Shown here piece after piece: positions 26,774 to 35,145 of a DNA stretch of 64,000 bases. The stretch's first letter is position 1. The number at the start of each line of letters is the position of its first letter. The stretch covers positions 744,001 through 808,000 of the forward strand of contig NZ_JBNCNS010000002.1 of the NCBI RefSeq assembly GCF_049847105.1, written 5' to 3'. The DNA is from Gordonia sp049847105 (lineage in GTDB: Bacteria > Actinomycetota > Actinomycetes > Mycobacteriales > Mycobacteriaceae). Both the position numbers and the translations under genes were made by a program. The notes under the pieces were generated by a model that saw only the letters and a list, made by a program, of their open reading frames with translations, ran no database searches and was not told the origin of the DNA.

Positions 26774-26882
26774 ATCGCGAACTATGTTCCATCGCACCGA
26801 GATTCGATGGCGATTGCCGTCGATCGATGCAAGTTGCTGCCGCCGCAGCGGAACCTGGGAAACCGTTAGTGTGGCGAACTAT
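26768..26882. repeat. Two direct copies of an 18-base dyad unit
   Basis: GTTAG-N4-GCGAACTAT occurs at 26768-26785 and 26865-26882, 97 bases apart. Each copy has the internal dyad GTTnG...CnAAC, the form of a dimeric regulator site. No flanking gene explains it directly. Confidence 0.6.
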
Positions 26883-27044
26883 ACTCTCCCGCAGTGATTT
26901 TGCGTACTCTGCGACTGGCGGCGGGGAAGATTGCGTCGGTGGGCACGGTCGACTGCTGGTGCCCGGGCCGTCGGGACGCTGCGGTGGCACGGGACATGGG
27001 CCGGGGGCGGGCCAGGGGCGGGCGCGCCGATCGAACCGGGGGAG

Positions 27045-27118
27045 TGGGGCGGGTGGGGCTCGAACCCACGACCAGCGGATTATGAGTCCGCGGCTCTAAC
27101 CGACTGAGCTACCGCCCC
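27045..27118 (-). tRNA. tRNA with CAU anticodon (elongator Met, or Ile2)
   Basis: A full cloverleaf on the minus strand: acceptor GGGGCGG/CCGCCCC, D arm GCTC/GAGC, anticodon stem GCGGA/TCCGC with loop CTCATAA, and T arm GTGGG/CCCAC with TTCGAGC. Discriminator A; CCA is not encoded. It lacks the unpaired first base of initiator tRNA. Met and lysidine-modified Ile2 share this anticodon, and I cannot separate them by eye. Confidence 0.93.
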
Positions 27119-27467
27119 GGGGCAACGGCGTACCCGCCGGTGCACATTACCGCACGCGGGAGACGGGCTCCGGCGTCGCCGTCCGTGTGGGCCATCGCGG
27201 CGGTTCGGGACGCGGCGCCGTTGGACTGCGAGAGATCTGAAGATGGCGAGTGATCAGACATCGACGACAACCGACCGACACACAGAAGATCCGCAGACGC
27301 CACAATTCTGTCGACAATCGATGGCATGGCAGAAGCATTCCTGTCTGAATCCGGTCGCCCGGATTCGTCGATGATGTCGTGCCCGTACTCGCCGCGGAGG
27401 TACCGATGCAGGCGTTTTGTTGTCGGGAGTGTCCATGCGCTAAAGTCAGCACTCGGTTCGAGCACAA
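27119..27467. other. Spacer between two divergent tRNA genes
   Basis: 349 bases without a recognisable protein gene. It must hold the promoters of both tRNAs; only the tRNA-Asn promoter is clear. Confidence 0.5.
27417..27446 (+). promoter_or_regulatory. Promoter of tRNA-Asn
   Basis: TTGTTG, an 18-base spacer, then TAAAGT. The tRNA begins 21 bases after the -10, the spacing expected for a short tRNA leader. Confidence 0.5.
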
Positions 27468-27540
27468 TCCCCCATAGCTCAATTGGCAGAGCATTCGACT
27501 GTTAATCGAACGGTTACTGGTTCGAGTCCAGTTGGGGGAG
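27468..27540 (+). tRNA. tRNA-Asn (GUU)
   Basis: Acceptor TCCCCCA/TGGGGGA, D arm GCTC/GAGC, anticodon stem TTCGA/TCGAA with loop CTGTTAA (GTT), T arm ACTGG/CCAGT with TTCGAGT. Discriminator G; CCA is not encoded. Asn tRNA lies near dnaG in mycobacteria as well. Confidence 0.96.
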
Positions 27541-27613
27541 CAACAGAACGCCCGTCACCTGCAGTAATGCGGTGGCGGGCGTTCTTGTCGTGGCAGCGGT
27601 TTACCGTGGCGCC

Positions 27614-28039
27614 ATGGCACTCACCACATCCGAACGAGAATTGTTCCTGGCCGAGCCCCATATCGCCGCTTTGGCCGCCGAGGCGGGCCCCGACCGTGCG
27701 CCCCTCGTGGTCCCGATCTGGTACCAGTACGTGCCCGGGGGATCTGTGTGGCTCCTCACCGGGACGTCATCGCGCAAGCTTGCGCTCATCCGGGAGGCGG
27801 GGCGCTGCAGCCTCATGGTCGAGACGCTGGAACCGACGATCCGGTACGTGTCGGTCTCGGGAGACATCGAGAGCTACACGGACGGGACGCGCGCGGAGCT
27901 CACCGAGATGGCGGCCCGTTATCTGCCTGCCGAGAAGGTTGCGGGTTACGTCGACTTCGCATGGGAGAACCACGGTGCCCAGACCAAGGTGGTGTTGCGC
28001 GTCGAGCAGTGGGTGTCATCCGACCTCGGCAGTCTGTGA
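27614..28039 (+). CDS. Pyridoxamine 5'-phosphate oxidase/F420-type split-barrel protein
   Basis: A 141-aa single-domain split-barrel flavin/deazaflavin-binding family protein. It shows the usual features PHIAALAAEAGPDRAPLVVPIWYQY, VWLLTGTSSRKLALIREAGRCSLMVE and YVSVSGDIE. The substrate is unknown; the family includes F420-dependent reductases and heme-binding oxidases. ATG 27614 follows TACCGT by six bases with no ribosome site, so the mRNA is probably leaderless. It sits just after tRNA-Asn and ends at a strong shared hairpin facing the GntR gene. Confidence 0.75.
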   Translation: MALTTSERELFLAEPHIAALAAEAGPDRAPLVVPIWYQYVPGGSVWLLTGTSSRKLALIREAGRCSLMVETLEPTIRYVSVSGDIESYTDGTRAELTEMAARYLPAEKVAGYVDFAWENHGAQTKVVLRVEQWVSSDLGSL

Positions 28040-28062
28040 CCGCCAGGTCCCGCAACGTATCA

Positions 28063-28119
28063 GCGCCGCCCAGGGCGGAGCTGGTCGTCGGGGGTGACCA
28101 GCCCCGCCCTGGGCGGCGC
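28063..28119. terminator. Long GC-rich hairpin between convergent genes
   Basis: Arms 28063-28086 and 28096-28119 (24 bases each, one mismatch) close a 9-base loop. The core is CGCCCAGGGCGG. It has no T-run, as is usual in actinobacteria. It lies 24 bases past one stop codon and 62 bases past the other, so it can serve both directions. Confidence 0.75.
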
Positions 28120-28181
28120 CACGAGCCAACACTACCCGACCCGGAGCGGTGCATCGCGGCGGCCCGGTGCGACCGGCGAGT

Positions 28182-28919
28182 CTACGACGGGTCGTCCCAG
28201 ATGCCGGTCTTCTCCAGATGCCGGGTGAGCCTGGTTGCGCCGTCGGTGAATTGGCGGCGCGTCTGCTCGACGATCTGGTCGCGATCGCCGACGCGGTAGG
28301 CCTCGATGAGTTTCGCGTGCGAATCGACGGCCACTTTGCCCCACTCGGGATCGGTGGCATACAGCTGTGACGGCGTGTAGCGGGTCGCGCTCAGCAGGAA
28401 CCAGGCGAGCTTGCCGCCGGCGGCCACCAGGTTGTGTGCCCGGTGGAACCCGAACTCGGCGAGCGCCACCTGCTCTCCGTCGTCGAGTTCCAGTGCTTCG
28501 CGGAGTTGTTGGTTGTGACGCTCGAGTTCGACGATCTGATCCGGGGTGATCGCGTCGGCCGTACGCAGTGCGAGCTTCACCGCGATCTCACCCTGCAGCC
28601 AGAACAGATCGTCCACGTCGGTCCGGCTGAGTTCGGCAACGATGTAGCCGCGGTGTGGCGCGAGGTTCACCATGCCCTCGCCGCGCAACGTCAGCAGGGC
28701 CTCGCGCACAGGGGTCACACTCACGCCGAGACGTTCCGCCGTCTCGTCCATCCGGACATAGTCACCCGGGCGGATGGCGGCCGTCATGATCTGTTCCCGA
28801 AGGTGGGTGGCCACCTCTTCGGACAGTTGCGGTCGACGTCGCAGGCGTTGTGCGGGCGCGGAACGCTCGGTGCCCGCAGGGCTCTGCGAGGATGTCGCGC
28901 TGGGTCTCATTCGTGCCAC
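28182..28919 (-). CDS. GntR-family (FadR/FCD-type) transcriptional regulator
   Basis: A 245-aa regulator. The N-terminal winged helix (about residues 30-95) reads LSEEVATHLREQIMTAAIRPGDYV...ERLGVSVTPVREALLTLRGEGMV. The C-terminal helical FCD ligand domain contains LFWLQGEIAVKLALRTA and FHRAHNLVAAGG, with His residues that often bind metal. The effector is unknown; neighbours handle acyl-CoA and flavin chemistry. Start is GTG 28919 or ATG 28910. No operator was recognised. Confidence 0.85.
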   Translation of the reverse strand: MARMRPSATSSQSPAGTERSAPAQRLRRRPQLSEEVATHLREQIMTAAIRPGDYVRMDETAERLGVSVTPVREALLTLRGEGMVNLAPHRGYIVAELSRTDVDDLFWLQGEIAVKLALRTADAITPDQIVELERHNQQLREALELDDGEQVALAEFGFHRAHNLVAAGGKLAWFLLSATRYTPSQLYATDPEWGKVAVDSHAKLIEAYRVGDRDQIVEQTRRQFTDGATRLTRHLEKTGIWDDPS

Positions 28920-29061
28920 CGTAGCCGGTCGATGGGACCGCGCCGAGTAACGGACCTCGGAGCCGAACCCGGTTTCTCAGTTCTGTGCCGACCCTCAAGG
29001 TAGCGCACATATATCTGATAGGCGTGACCGGAGCGCCGAATCGAGTCGCTACATTGGTCGC

Positions 29062-29904
29062 ATGCCAAAGTCCCAGCGGCCGACGTCGGCCGAGAGCGAC
29101 GCCGACGCGGTGGTCGACCCACCGCGCGACGACGCGCGTGAGCCAGGCGAGGTGACCCCGCTCGACGGCGACGGCTTCCTGGCCGTCAATCGCACCAACC
29201 GGGAACGGCTTCGGGAGGAAGCCCGGCAGAAGGCAGAGCGTGACTCACGGCGGCGGGGTCGGCGGACTGCGGACGGGTCAGGCGCCAGTGAATCGGCGGA
29301 CATCGCCGCAGACGCGGAGGACGGGTCCGGTCCGGCAGCGGTCGACCGGAGACCCGGCCGGGTGGTGGCCCGACCGCGACGGACGACGATGCCCCGACGC
29401 TCACGCATGCTGGTCATCGGCTTGTCTGTGTTGGTCGTCGTGCTGGCCGTGACCACGGCCTATTTCGCGTACGCGGCGCAGCAGGCCGACCGACGCGCGG
29501 ATGCGAGCGGGCCGGCGGAGGTCGCTCGTCAGGACGCGATGGACTCGGCGAAGCGCTATGCGGCGGTGGTGGCCACCTACGATCCGGCGAACTACGGCGA
29601 CCTCGACCGGCGGATAGACGACATTGCCACGCCGGAGTTCGCCAAGTCCTACATCATCTCGTCCCAAGATGCCCGTCGCGGTAATGCCGCCGCCCGGGGG
29701 ACCTCACGCGCGGAATCCAAAGAGGCGGGGCTGCAATCCATCTCGGACGGCAAGGCCGTCGTGTTGGTGACCTTGGACCAGACGGTGACGTCGCCAAGGG
29801 TGAGTGCGGAAGTGCCCGAGGGGATCCCCTACCAGTCCAGGGTCAAGGTGACCCTGGAACGGCGAGACGGTCGGTGGCTACTCGCCGACCTCGACACCGT
29901 CTGA
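29062..29904 (+). CDS. Mce-associated membrane protein
   Basis: A 280-aa single-pass protein. A ~110-residue charged, disordered cytoplasmic N-part precedes one helix (MLVIGLSVLVVVLAVTTAYFA, about 114-135). An outside domain follows with YAAVVATYDPANYGDLDRRIDDIATPEFAKSY, typical of Mce-associated (Mas) proteins that accompany lipid importers of mycolate bacteria. No mce operon lies in this window. TACATT six bases before ATG 29062 and no ribosome site point to a leaderless mRNA. Its last 27 bases overlap the convergent TetR gene. Confidence 0.75.
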   Translation: MPKSQRPTSAESDADAVVDPPRDDAREPGEVTPLDGDGFLAVNRTNRERLREEARQKAERDSRRRGRRTADGSGASESADIAADAEDGSGPAAVDRRPGRVVARPRRTTMPRRSRMLVIGLSVLVVVLAVTTAYFAYAAQQADRRADASGPAEVARQDAMDSAKRYAAVVATYDPANYGDLDRRIDDIATPEFAKSYIISSQDARRGNAAARGTSRAESKEAGLQSISDGKAVVLVTLDQTVTSPRVSAEVPEGIPYQSRVKVTLERRDGRWLLADLDTV

Positions 29905-31143
29905 CGCCAACGAGTCCGCCTCCACACCGTGTGACCCGACACCGCCGAGCAGCAGTCGGAGCCCGAGTGCGGAGATCCGCTCGGGCGTCGGCCGGCGGTT
30001 CAGGCGGGTGAGATCGATGGTGACATTGAGTGCGGCCTGGACGAGGAATCGGGCCGCGACGGCGTTGAGTTCGGGCCGCTCCCGGGTGAGCCACGCAGCC
30101 CATTCCTCGACGTTGATGCGTTGTTGATTGCGCAATTCGGTCCGCTGGGCGGGCGGCACGTTGCCGATCTCGGAGACATACACCGACAACATCGCGGTGT
30201 TGGTGCAGCACAGATCCACGTACCGGGTCACCAGGGAGACGATGGCCTCCCGGGGCGTACTCGACGACGACAGTGCGTCCGCGATCAAGGCGGTGACCCG
30301 GTCGGAGGTCCGCCAGAACGCGGCCTGCAGAATCGCCGCTTTGCTCTCGAAATGGCGATATACCCCGGACGAGGGCAGGTCGGCGGCGCGTGCGATGTCG
30401 TCGATCGTAACCTCGCGAAAGCTCTGTGCCGCGAAGAGTTTCATCGCCTCGATGAGGAGCACCTCGCGTTTGGCCGTCGGTGACAAGCCGGCCGGAGGTG
30501 GGCCGGTGTCGGCGTCGGGCCGAGTGGGCAGGTCGGCATCGCTCAGCGACATGGCCGCCCCGGTGATCAGATCGCCGATCTGGCGTGCCGGCAACGCCGC
30601 ACGGTGGGTGGCCGGGCTGGCGACGACACTCGTCATCGCCGCGGTGATCAGATCGGCCGACTCGGCGTCGAGGCAAGGCCGCGCCCGGCGCAGTGCGTCA
30701 CGGATCCGTCGATGCTGGGCGATGACGATCGACCGCACATATCGGGCGTCGTCGGTGTGGAGATAGTCGGCCTCCCAGTGATAGAGACCGCCGGTGCGGC
30801 GGTTGTCGATCGACGCGCCGGTGAGCGCCGCGAGCAGTCCACGCAGTTCCACCTCGGGACGGTTCGGGTCATGTGGGATCGATCCGGTGGCGTCGGCGAG
30901 CGCGTCGGCGAGATTCCGCGCGGTCTCCGCGAAGAGCGCATATTTGTTCGGGAAATGGCGATAAAGCGCGGGTGCGGAGATCCCGGCGGCGTCGGCGATG
31001 TCGTCGAGGCGGACCGCGTGATAGCCGTTCGCGCTGAAGGCCTTGGCCGCCGACCGCAGGATGACGTCGCGCCGGTCGGCCGGCCGGCGACGGCGCGCAC
31101 GGTCGGTCTGGGGTGTCGCCGGTGGGGACGGCTGGGCGGTCAT
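29878..31143 (-). CDS. TetR-type regulator with two DNA-binding domains
   Basis: A 421-aa protein built of two TetR units in one chain. The first HTH is near residues 25-70 (VILRSAAKAFSANGYHAVRLDDIADAAGISAPALYRHF) and the second near 218-265 (LIEAMKLFAAQSFREVTIDDIARAADLPSSGVYRHF). Each is followed by a helical ligand-type domain. Ordinary TetR proteins are ~200 aa and dimerise. This one could act as an intramolecular pseudo-dimer. ATG 31143 is the natural start; the longer upstream frame is not family-like. It is divergent from an enoyl-CoA hydratase gene, which it probably regulates. Confidence 0.85.
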   Translation of the reverse strand: MTAQPSPPATPQTDRARRRRPADRRDVILRSAAKAFSANGYHAVRLDDIADAAGISAPALYRHFPNKYALFAETARNLADALADATGSIPHDPNRPEVELRGLLAALTGASIDNRRTGGLYHWEADYLHTDDARYVRSIVIAQHRRIRDALRRARPCLDAESADLITAAMTSVVASPATHRAALPARQIGDLITGAAMSLSDADLPTRPDADTGPPPAGLSPTAKREVLLIEAMKLFAAQSFREVTIDDIARAADLPSSGVYRHFESKAAILQAAFWRTSDRVTALIADALSSSSTPREAIVSLVTRYVDLCCTNTAMLSVYVSEIGNVPPAQRTELRNQQRINVEEWAAWLTRERPELNAVAARFLVQAALNVTIDLTRLNRRPTPERISALGLRLLLGGVGSHGVEADSLASDGVEVGE

Positions 31144-31203
31144 GTCGTGCGAGCATAGTCGGAGTTGATGTTCACCACGGCGATTCGGCCCTCGAGGCGA
31201 TAA

Positions 31204-31221
31204 ATGCCAGTAAAACGGCAT
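31204..31221. promoter_or_regulatory. Candidate operator of the tandem TetR protein
   Basis: ATGCC-AGTAAAAC-GGCAT, an inverted repeat in the 190-base divergent region, 61 bases upstream of the tetR start and 113 before the hydratase start. Its position suggests autoregulation; binding is inferred. Confidence 0.4.
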
Positions 31222-31333
31222 CTTCCGCGAGGATAAGTTAATGAGTATTCTCGTGATCTGGATCGCACCGTGGTAGTAGTGTGGTCGACGAACGGGCCCC
31301 AGGGGGTCGGGAACGAGTGAGGGGCAAGACGGC

Positions 31334-32140
31334 GTGAGCGACAATGCGGCAGGTGCGGACGAGATCCGGGTCAGTGTGGATGACCGAGGGGTGGCCCGGA
31401 TCGAGATCGACCGGCCGCATCGGATGAATGCGCTGAACGGGGCGGCGAGTCGCACCATCATCGACGCGTTCGACCAATGGTCGACGCGTGAGGATGTCCG
31501 TGTCGTGGTGATCGAGGGCGTCGGTGGGAGTTTCAGTACCGGCGCCGACGTCATCGACATCGCCGAGGCGGCCGGGGGGCCGGGTGGTGGTCTCGACGCG
31601 ACGCAGGCCCGCGGTGTCATCTCGTCGGGATCGGACCTTGCACGCGCCGTCCGCGGGGTGGGGGTGCCGGTCGTGGCCGTCGTGGACGGTCCGGCCGCCG
31701 GAATCGGCGCCTCGCTGGCCTTGGCCTCCGACCTGATCTACGCGACCGAACGCTCCTACTTCTTGCTGGCCTTCATCAACATCGGTCTGATGCCCGACGG
31801 CGGGGCCTCCATGTCGGTGGCCGCAGCGGTGGGGCGGGCCAGGGCGAACGCGATGGCTCTGCTCGGCGAGAAGCTCCCCGCCACAGAGGCATTCGACGCC
31901 GGCCTGATCACCAAGGTGGTCGCCGATCGGGCGACTCTCGATGCCACCGTCGGGAAGGCGGTGGCGAAGCTGGCCGGATCGTCGTCGAGCGCGCTGCGAC
32001 TGACCAAGGCAGCACTCGACGCCCACACGATGGCCGATTTCGACGAGGCGCTCGACCGCGAGCTCGAGGGGCAGACGACCCTGCTCCAGTCCGCCGAGTT
32101 CCAGGCGGCGATGGCGGCTTTCGCCGGCGCCAAGCGTTGA
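31334..32140 (+). CDS. Enoyl-CoA hydratase/isomerase (crotonase family)
   Basis: A 268-aa crotonase-fold enzyme of fatty-acid or aromatic acyl-CoA breakdown. It shows HRMNALNGAASRTI, the oxyanion-hole region GGSFSTGADVIDIAEA, and VVAVVDGPAAGIGASLALASDLIYA followed by INIGLMPDGGAS. The Glu pair of classical hydratases is not obvious: Asp/Gly occupy the second catalytic region (PDGG). The reaction may be isomerisation rather than hydration. GTG 31334. An acyl-CoA synthetase follows 97 bases later on the same strand. Confidence 0.85.
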   Translation: MSDNAAGADEIRVSVDDRGVARIEIDRPHRMNALNGAASRTIIDAFDQWSTREDVRVVVIEGVGGSFSTGADVIDIAEAAGGPGGGLDATQARGVISSGSDLARAVRGVGVPVVAVVDGPAAGIGASLALASDLIYATERSYFLLAFINIGLMPDGGASMSVAAAVGRARANAMALLGEKLPATEAFDAGLITKVVADRATLDATVGKAVAKLAGSSSSALRLTKAALDAHTMADFDEALDRELEGQTTLLQSAEFQAAMAAFAGAKR

Positions 32141-32237
32141 TCGGCGTCCCTCGGCGGTGTCTGCCGGATCGCCCTTCGACCGACCACACCCGAACCGAAA
32201 CCGTGACCGCCACAGCGTCACAGGACAGGAGACACCC

Positions 32238-33842
32238 ATGACCGCCGCGATCGATCCCGGCCGCGACCTGACGACTGAACCGTTGCGCTCGCGCCGAAAC
32301 CATTGGAACAACCAGGTGCGTAGGCACGCGTTCATGACGCCCGACCGGCCCGCTCTCAAGTTCCAGGGCACGGTCACCACATGGGCCGAGCTCGATGAGC
32401 GGGCGCGCGGATTCGCCGCGGCGCTCAGTCGACGGGGAGTGCAGTTCGGGGACCGCATCCTGATCCTCATGTTGAACCGCGCCGAGTACGTCGAGGCGGT
32501 GCTCGGCGCCAACCTGATCGGCGCGATCCCCGTGCCGGTCAACATCCGGATGAGCCCGGCGGAGATCGCGTTCCTGGTGACCGACAGCGGAGCGAAGCAC
32601 ATCGTCACCGAGTCGATGCTGGCACCGCTGGCGGATGCGGTCAGCGCCTCGACCGGTGCCATCGAGTCGATCGTCGTCGCCGGCGGTACCGAGAACGATG
32701 CCCACCTGGATTTCGAGGCGTTGGTGGCCGAGGATTCGTCGGATCTGCCGGAGATCGACATCCCGGAGGACACCGTGTCGCTGATCATGTACACGTCAGG
32801 CACCACGGGAAAACCCAAGGGCGCCATGCTGACCCACACCAACCTGCAGGCGCAGGCGGTGACCTGCCTACAGGCGCTGCAGACCTCGCGCGACGACATC
32901 GGTGCCTGTGTGGCCCCGATGTTCCACATCGCCGGCCTCGGTGCCATGACCCCGTTGATCTACATGGGCGCGCTGTCGGTGATCCACCCGCTCGGTGCAT
33001 TCGACCCGAACGACATGCTCGACACCCTGGAGCGTGAGGGAACGACGTCGATCTTCTTGGTGCCCGCCCAGTGGCAGGCGGTGTGCGCTGCGCAGCAGGC
33101 CAATCCGCGTGATCTGAAACTGCGGGTGATCAGCTGGGGCGCGGCCCCGGCCTCGGACACGGTCCTGAACGCGATGAACGAGACCTTCCCGGACGCCGTC
33201 AACGTCGCCGTCTTCGGTCAGACCGAGATGTCTCCGATCACCTGCGTCCTCGAAGGCCGGGATGCTCTGCGCAAGGTCGGGTCGATCGGGAAGGTCGTGC
33301 CTGCGGTGACCGCGCGGGTCGTCGACCCGGAGATGAAGGACGTTCCCCGGGGGGACGTCGGCGAGATCGTCTACCGCGGCCCGAACATGATGAAGGGGTA
33401 CTGGCAGAACCCGCAGGGGACGGCCGATGCATTCCACGGTGGGTGGTTCCATTCGGGTGATCTCGTGCGCGAGGATGAGGAGGGTTTCCTCTACGTCGTC
33501 GATCGAGCCAAGGACATGATCATCTCCGGCGGCGAGAACATCTACTGCGCCGAGGTGGAGAACGCGCTGTACGGCCACCCGAAGATCGCCGAGGCCGCGG
33601 TCATCGGTCGTGCCGATCAGAAATGGGGAGAGGTGCCGGTCGCCGTCGTGGTGCTCGCCGAGGGCACCGACGACCTCACCCTCGCCGAGCTCGAGCCGTA
33701 TCTCAACGAGAATCTGGCCCGGTTCAAGCATCCGAAGGAGATGGTCATCGTCGACGTCCTGCCCCGCAACGCGGGCGGCAAGGTGGTCAAGCCGGCGCTG
33801 CGTTCGTCCTACGGAAGCAAGGACGCCGGCCTGGCGAACTGA
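32238..33842 (+). CDS. Long/medium-chain acyl-CoA synthetase (FadD-like)
   Basis: A 534-aa ANL-superfamily ligase that activates carboxylic acids to acyl-CoA through an acyl-AMP. The P-loop is MYTSGTTGKPKGAMLTH (about residue 180-196). Further motifs are FGQTEMSP (A5), YRGPNMMKGYW, GWFHSGDLVREDEEGF (A7), and DRAKDMIISGGENIYCAEVE with the hinge. The catalytic Lys lies in PRNAGGKVVKPAL near the end. ATG 32238 has AGGAGAC 7 bases upstream. With the hydratase and the tandem TetR it forms a small acyl-CoA unit; the acid substrate is unknown. Confidence 0.9.
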   Translation: MTAAIDPGRDLTTEPLRSRRNHWNNQVRRHAFMTPDRPALKFQGTVTTWAELDERARGFAAALSRRGVQFGDRILILMLNRAEYVEAVLGANLIGAIPVPVNIRMSPAEIAFLVTDSGAKHIVTESMLAPLADAVSASTGAIESIVVAGGTENDAHLDFEALVAEDSSDLPEIDIPEDTVSLIMYTSGTTGKPKGAMLTHTNLQAQAVTCLQALQTSRDDIGACVAPMFHIAGLGAMTPLIYMGALSVIHPLGAFDPNDMLDTLEREGTTSIFLVPAQWQAVCAAQQANPRDLKLRVISWGAAPASDTVLNAMNETFPDAVNVAVFGQTEMSPITCVLEGRDALRKVGSIGKVVPAVTARVVDPEMKDVPRGDVGEIVYRGPNMMKGYWQNPQGTADAFHGGWFHSGDLVREDEEGFLYVVDRAKDMIISGGENIYCAEVENALYGHPKIAEAAVIGRADQKWGEVPVAVVVLAEGTDDLTLAELEPYLNENLARFKHPKEMVIVDVLPRNAGGKVVKPALRSSYGSKDAGLAN

Positions 33843-33987
33843 CCGTAGCCCTCACGGGCGGCGAAAATCGCGACTAGAACACGTTTCATTTTTGGCCGTG
33901 AGTGACTAGGGTCTCTCGTAGGATGTCTTGCGTCTGTCGGGGGTCGATCCGTCGGACGACGCGTGTCTACAAGTGGAGGAAGAGAAG

Positions 33988-35118
33988 TTGAAGACCAAGG
34001 GTGCGCTGCTGCGCGAACTCAACAAGCCGTGGGAGATCGAAGAGATCGAGATCGGCGATCCGCAGCGCAGCGAGATCAAGATCAGGATGGAAGCGGCCGG
34101 AATGTGCCATTCCGACCATCACCTGATGACCGGCGGAATCCCGATGGCGGGATTCCCGATCCTCGGTGGACACGAAGGCGCCGGAGTCGTGGCCGAAGTG
34201 GGGGAGGGCGTCACCGACTTCGAGGTCGGCGACCACGTGGTCCTGTCGTTCATCCCGTCGTGCGGCAAGTGTCCGTCGTGCAAGGCCGGTCTCGCCAACC
34301 TGTGCGACTTCGGGGCGATGCTCTTGCAGGGTGAAGCAGTGTCGGACAACACCTTCCGCATCCACACCGCGAAGGGCGAGGACGTCTACCCGATGACGCT
34401 GCTCGGCACCTTCTCGCCGTACATGGTCGTCCACGAGGCATCGGCCGTGAAGATCGACAAGGACATCCCGTTCGAGGTCGCCGCCCTGTGCGGATGCGGC
34501 ATCCCGACCGGTTACGGCTCGTCCACCCGCAGTGGCCACGTCCGCCCCGGCGAAGACGTGGCGATCGTCGGCGTCGGCGGCGTCGGCACGGCCGCGTTGC
34601 AGGGCGCCGTGATCTCGGGTGCGCGCAACGTGATCGCCATCGATCCGGTGGAGTGGAAGCGCGAGCAGGCGATGAAGTTCGGCGCCACGCACACTTTCGC
34701 GTCGGTCGAAGAGGCCGCGATGGGTATCGCGGAGCTCACCCAGGGGCACATGTGCCACAAGGTCATCGTCACCGTGGGTGAGGTGCACGGCAAGGACGTC
34801 GACACGTGGATGGGGATCACCGCCAAGGCCGGGACGTGCGTGCTGACCGGCATGGGCAACATGATGGAATCCGAGGTGACCCTCAACCTCGCGATGCTGA
34901 CCCTGCTGCAGAAGAACCTGCAGGGCTCGATCTTCGGCGGCGCCAACCCGAAGCTCGACATCCCGCAGCTGCTCTCGATGTACCGCATGGGCAAGCTCAA
35001 CATCGAGGACATGATCACCCGTCAGTACCGCCTCGACCAGATCAACGAGGGTTACCAGGACATGCTCGAGGGTCGGAACATCCGCGGCGTGATCCGGTAC
35101 ACCGACGAGGATCACTGA
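33988..35118 (+). CDS. NDMA-dependent (mycofactocin-type) alcohol dehydrogenase
   Basis: A 376-aa zinc medium-chain dehydrogenase of the Rxyl_3153/NDMA-dependent group. Catalytic-zinc ligands are in MCHSDHH and GGHEGAGVV. The structural-zinc loop is CGKCPSCKAGLANLC. The nucleotide fold is VAIVGVGGVGTAALQGAVISGA. Members keep NAD(H) tightly bound and, by family knowledge, pass electrons to mycofactocin. The artificial acceptor NDMA gives the name. Start TTG 33988 (LKTKGALLREL) follows GGAGGA by 7 bases and matches homologues. No mycofactocin genes are in the window. It could oxidise the alcohol feeding the upstream acyl-CoA ligase. Confidence 0.9.
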   Translation: MKTKGALLRELNKPWEIEEIEIGDPQRSEIKIRMEAAGMCHSDHHLMTGGIPMAGFPILGGHEGAGVVAEVGEGVTDFEVGDHVVLSFIPSCGKCPSCKAGLANLCDFGAMLLQGEAVSDNTFRIHTAKGEDVYPMTLLGTFSPYMVVHEASAVKIDKDIPFEVAALCGCGIPTGYGSSTRSGHVRPGEDVAIVGVGGVGTAALQGAVISGARNVIAIDPVEWKREQAMKFGATHTFASVEEAAMGIAELTQGHMCHKVIVTVGEVHGKDVDTWMGITAKAGTCVLTGMGNMMESEVTLNLAMLTLLQKNLQGSIFGGANPKLDIPQLLSMYRMGKLNIEDMITRQYRLDQINEGYQDMLEGRNIRGVIRYTDEDH

Positions 35119-35145
35119 CCATCACGGACGGTAGTGTCGTGCGGT

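Larger units (their letters stand above)
26446..27044. other. 600-base non-coding stretch with several dyads
   Basis: No convincing gene; short frames here have no family resemblance. By eye it is less GC-rich than its surroundings. It holds TGCAG-N5-CTGCA (26660-26674), a GTAC-centred dyad around 26678-26700, the hairpin GCTAACC-N13-GGTTAGC (26747-26773), and two copies of GTTAGnnnnGCGAACTAT. It may be the long regulatory region of the cutinase-like gene or hold a small RNA. Confidence 0.5.

Noticed and set aside
26546..26897. Small proteins of about 107-111 aa in the non-coding stretch
   Set aside because: Two overlapping frames with no ribosome site, no family resemblance and unusual codon use; the dyad repeats argue for non-coding function.
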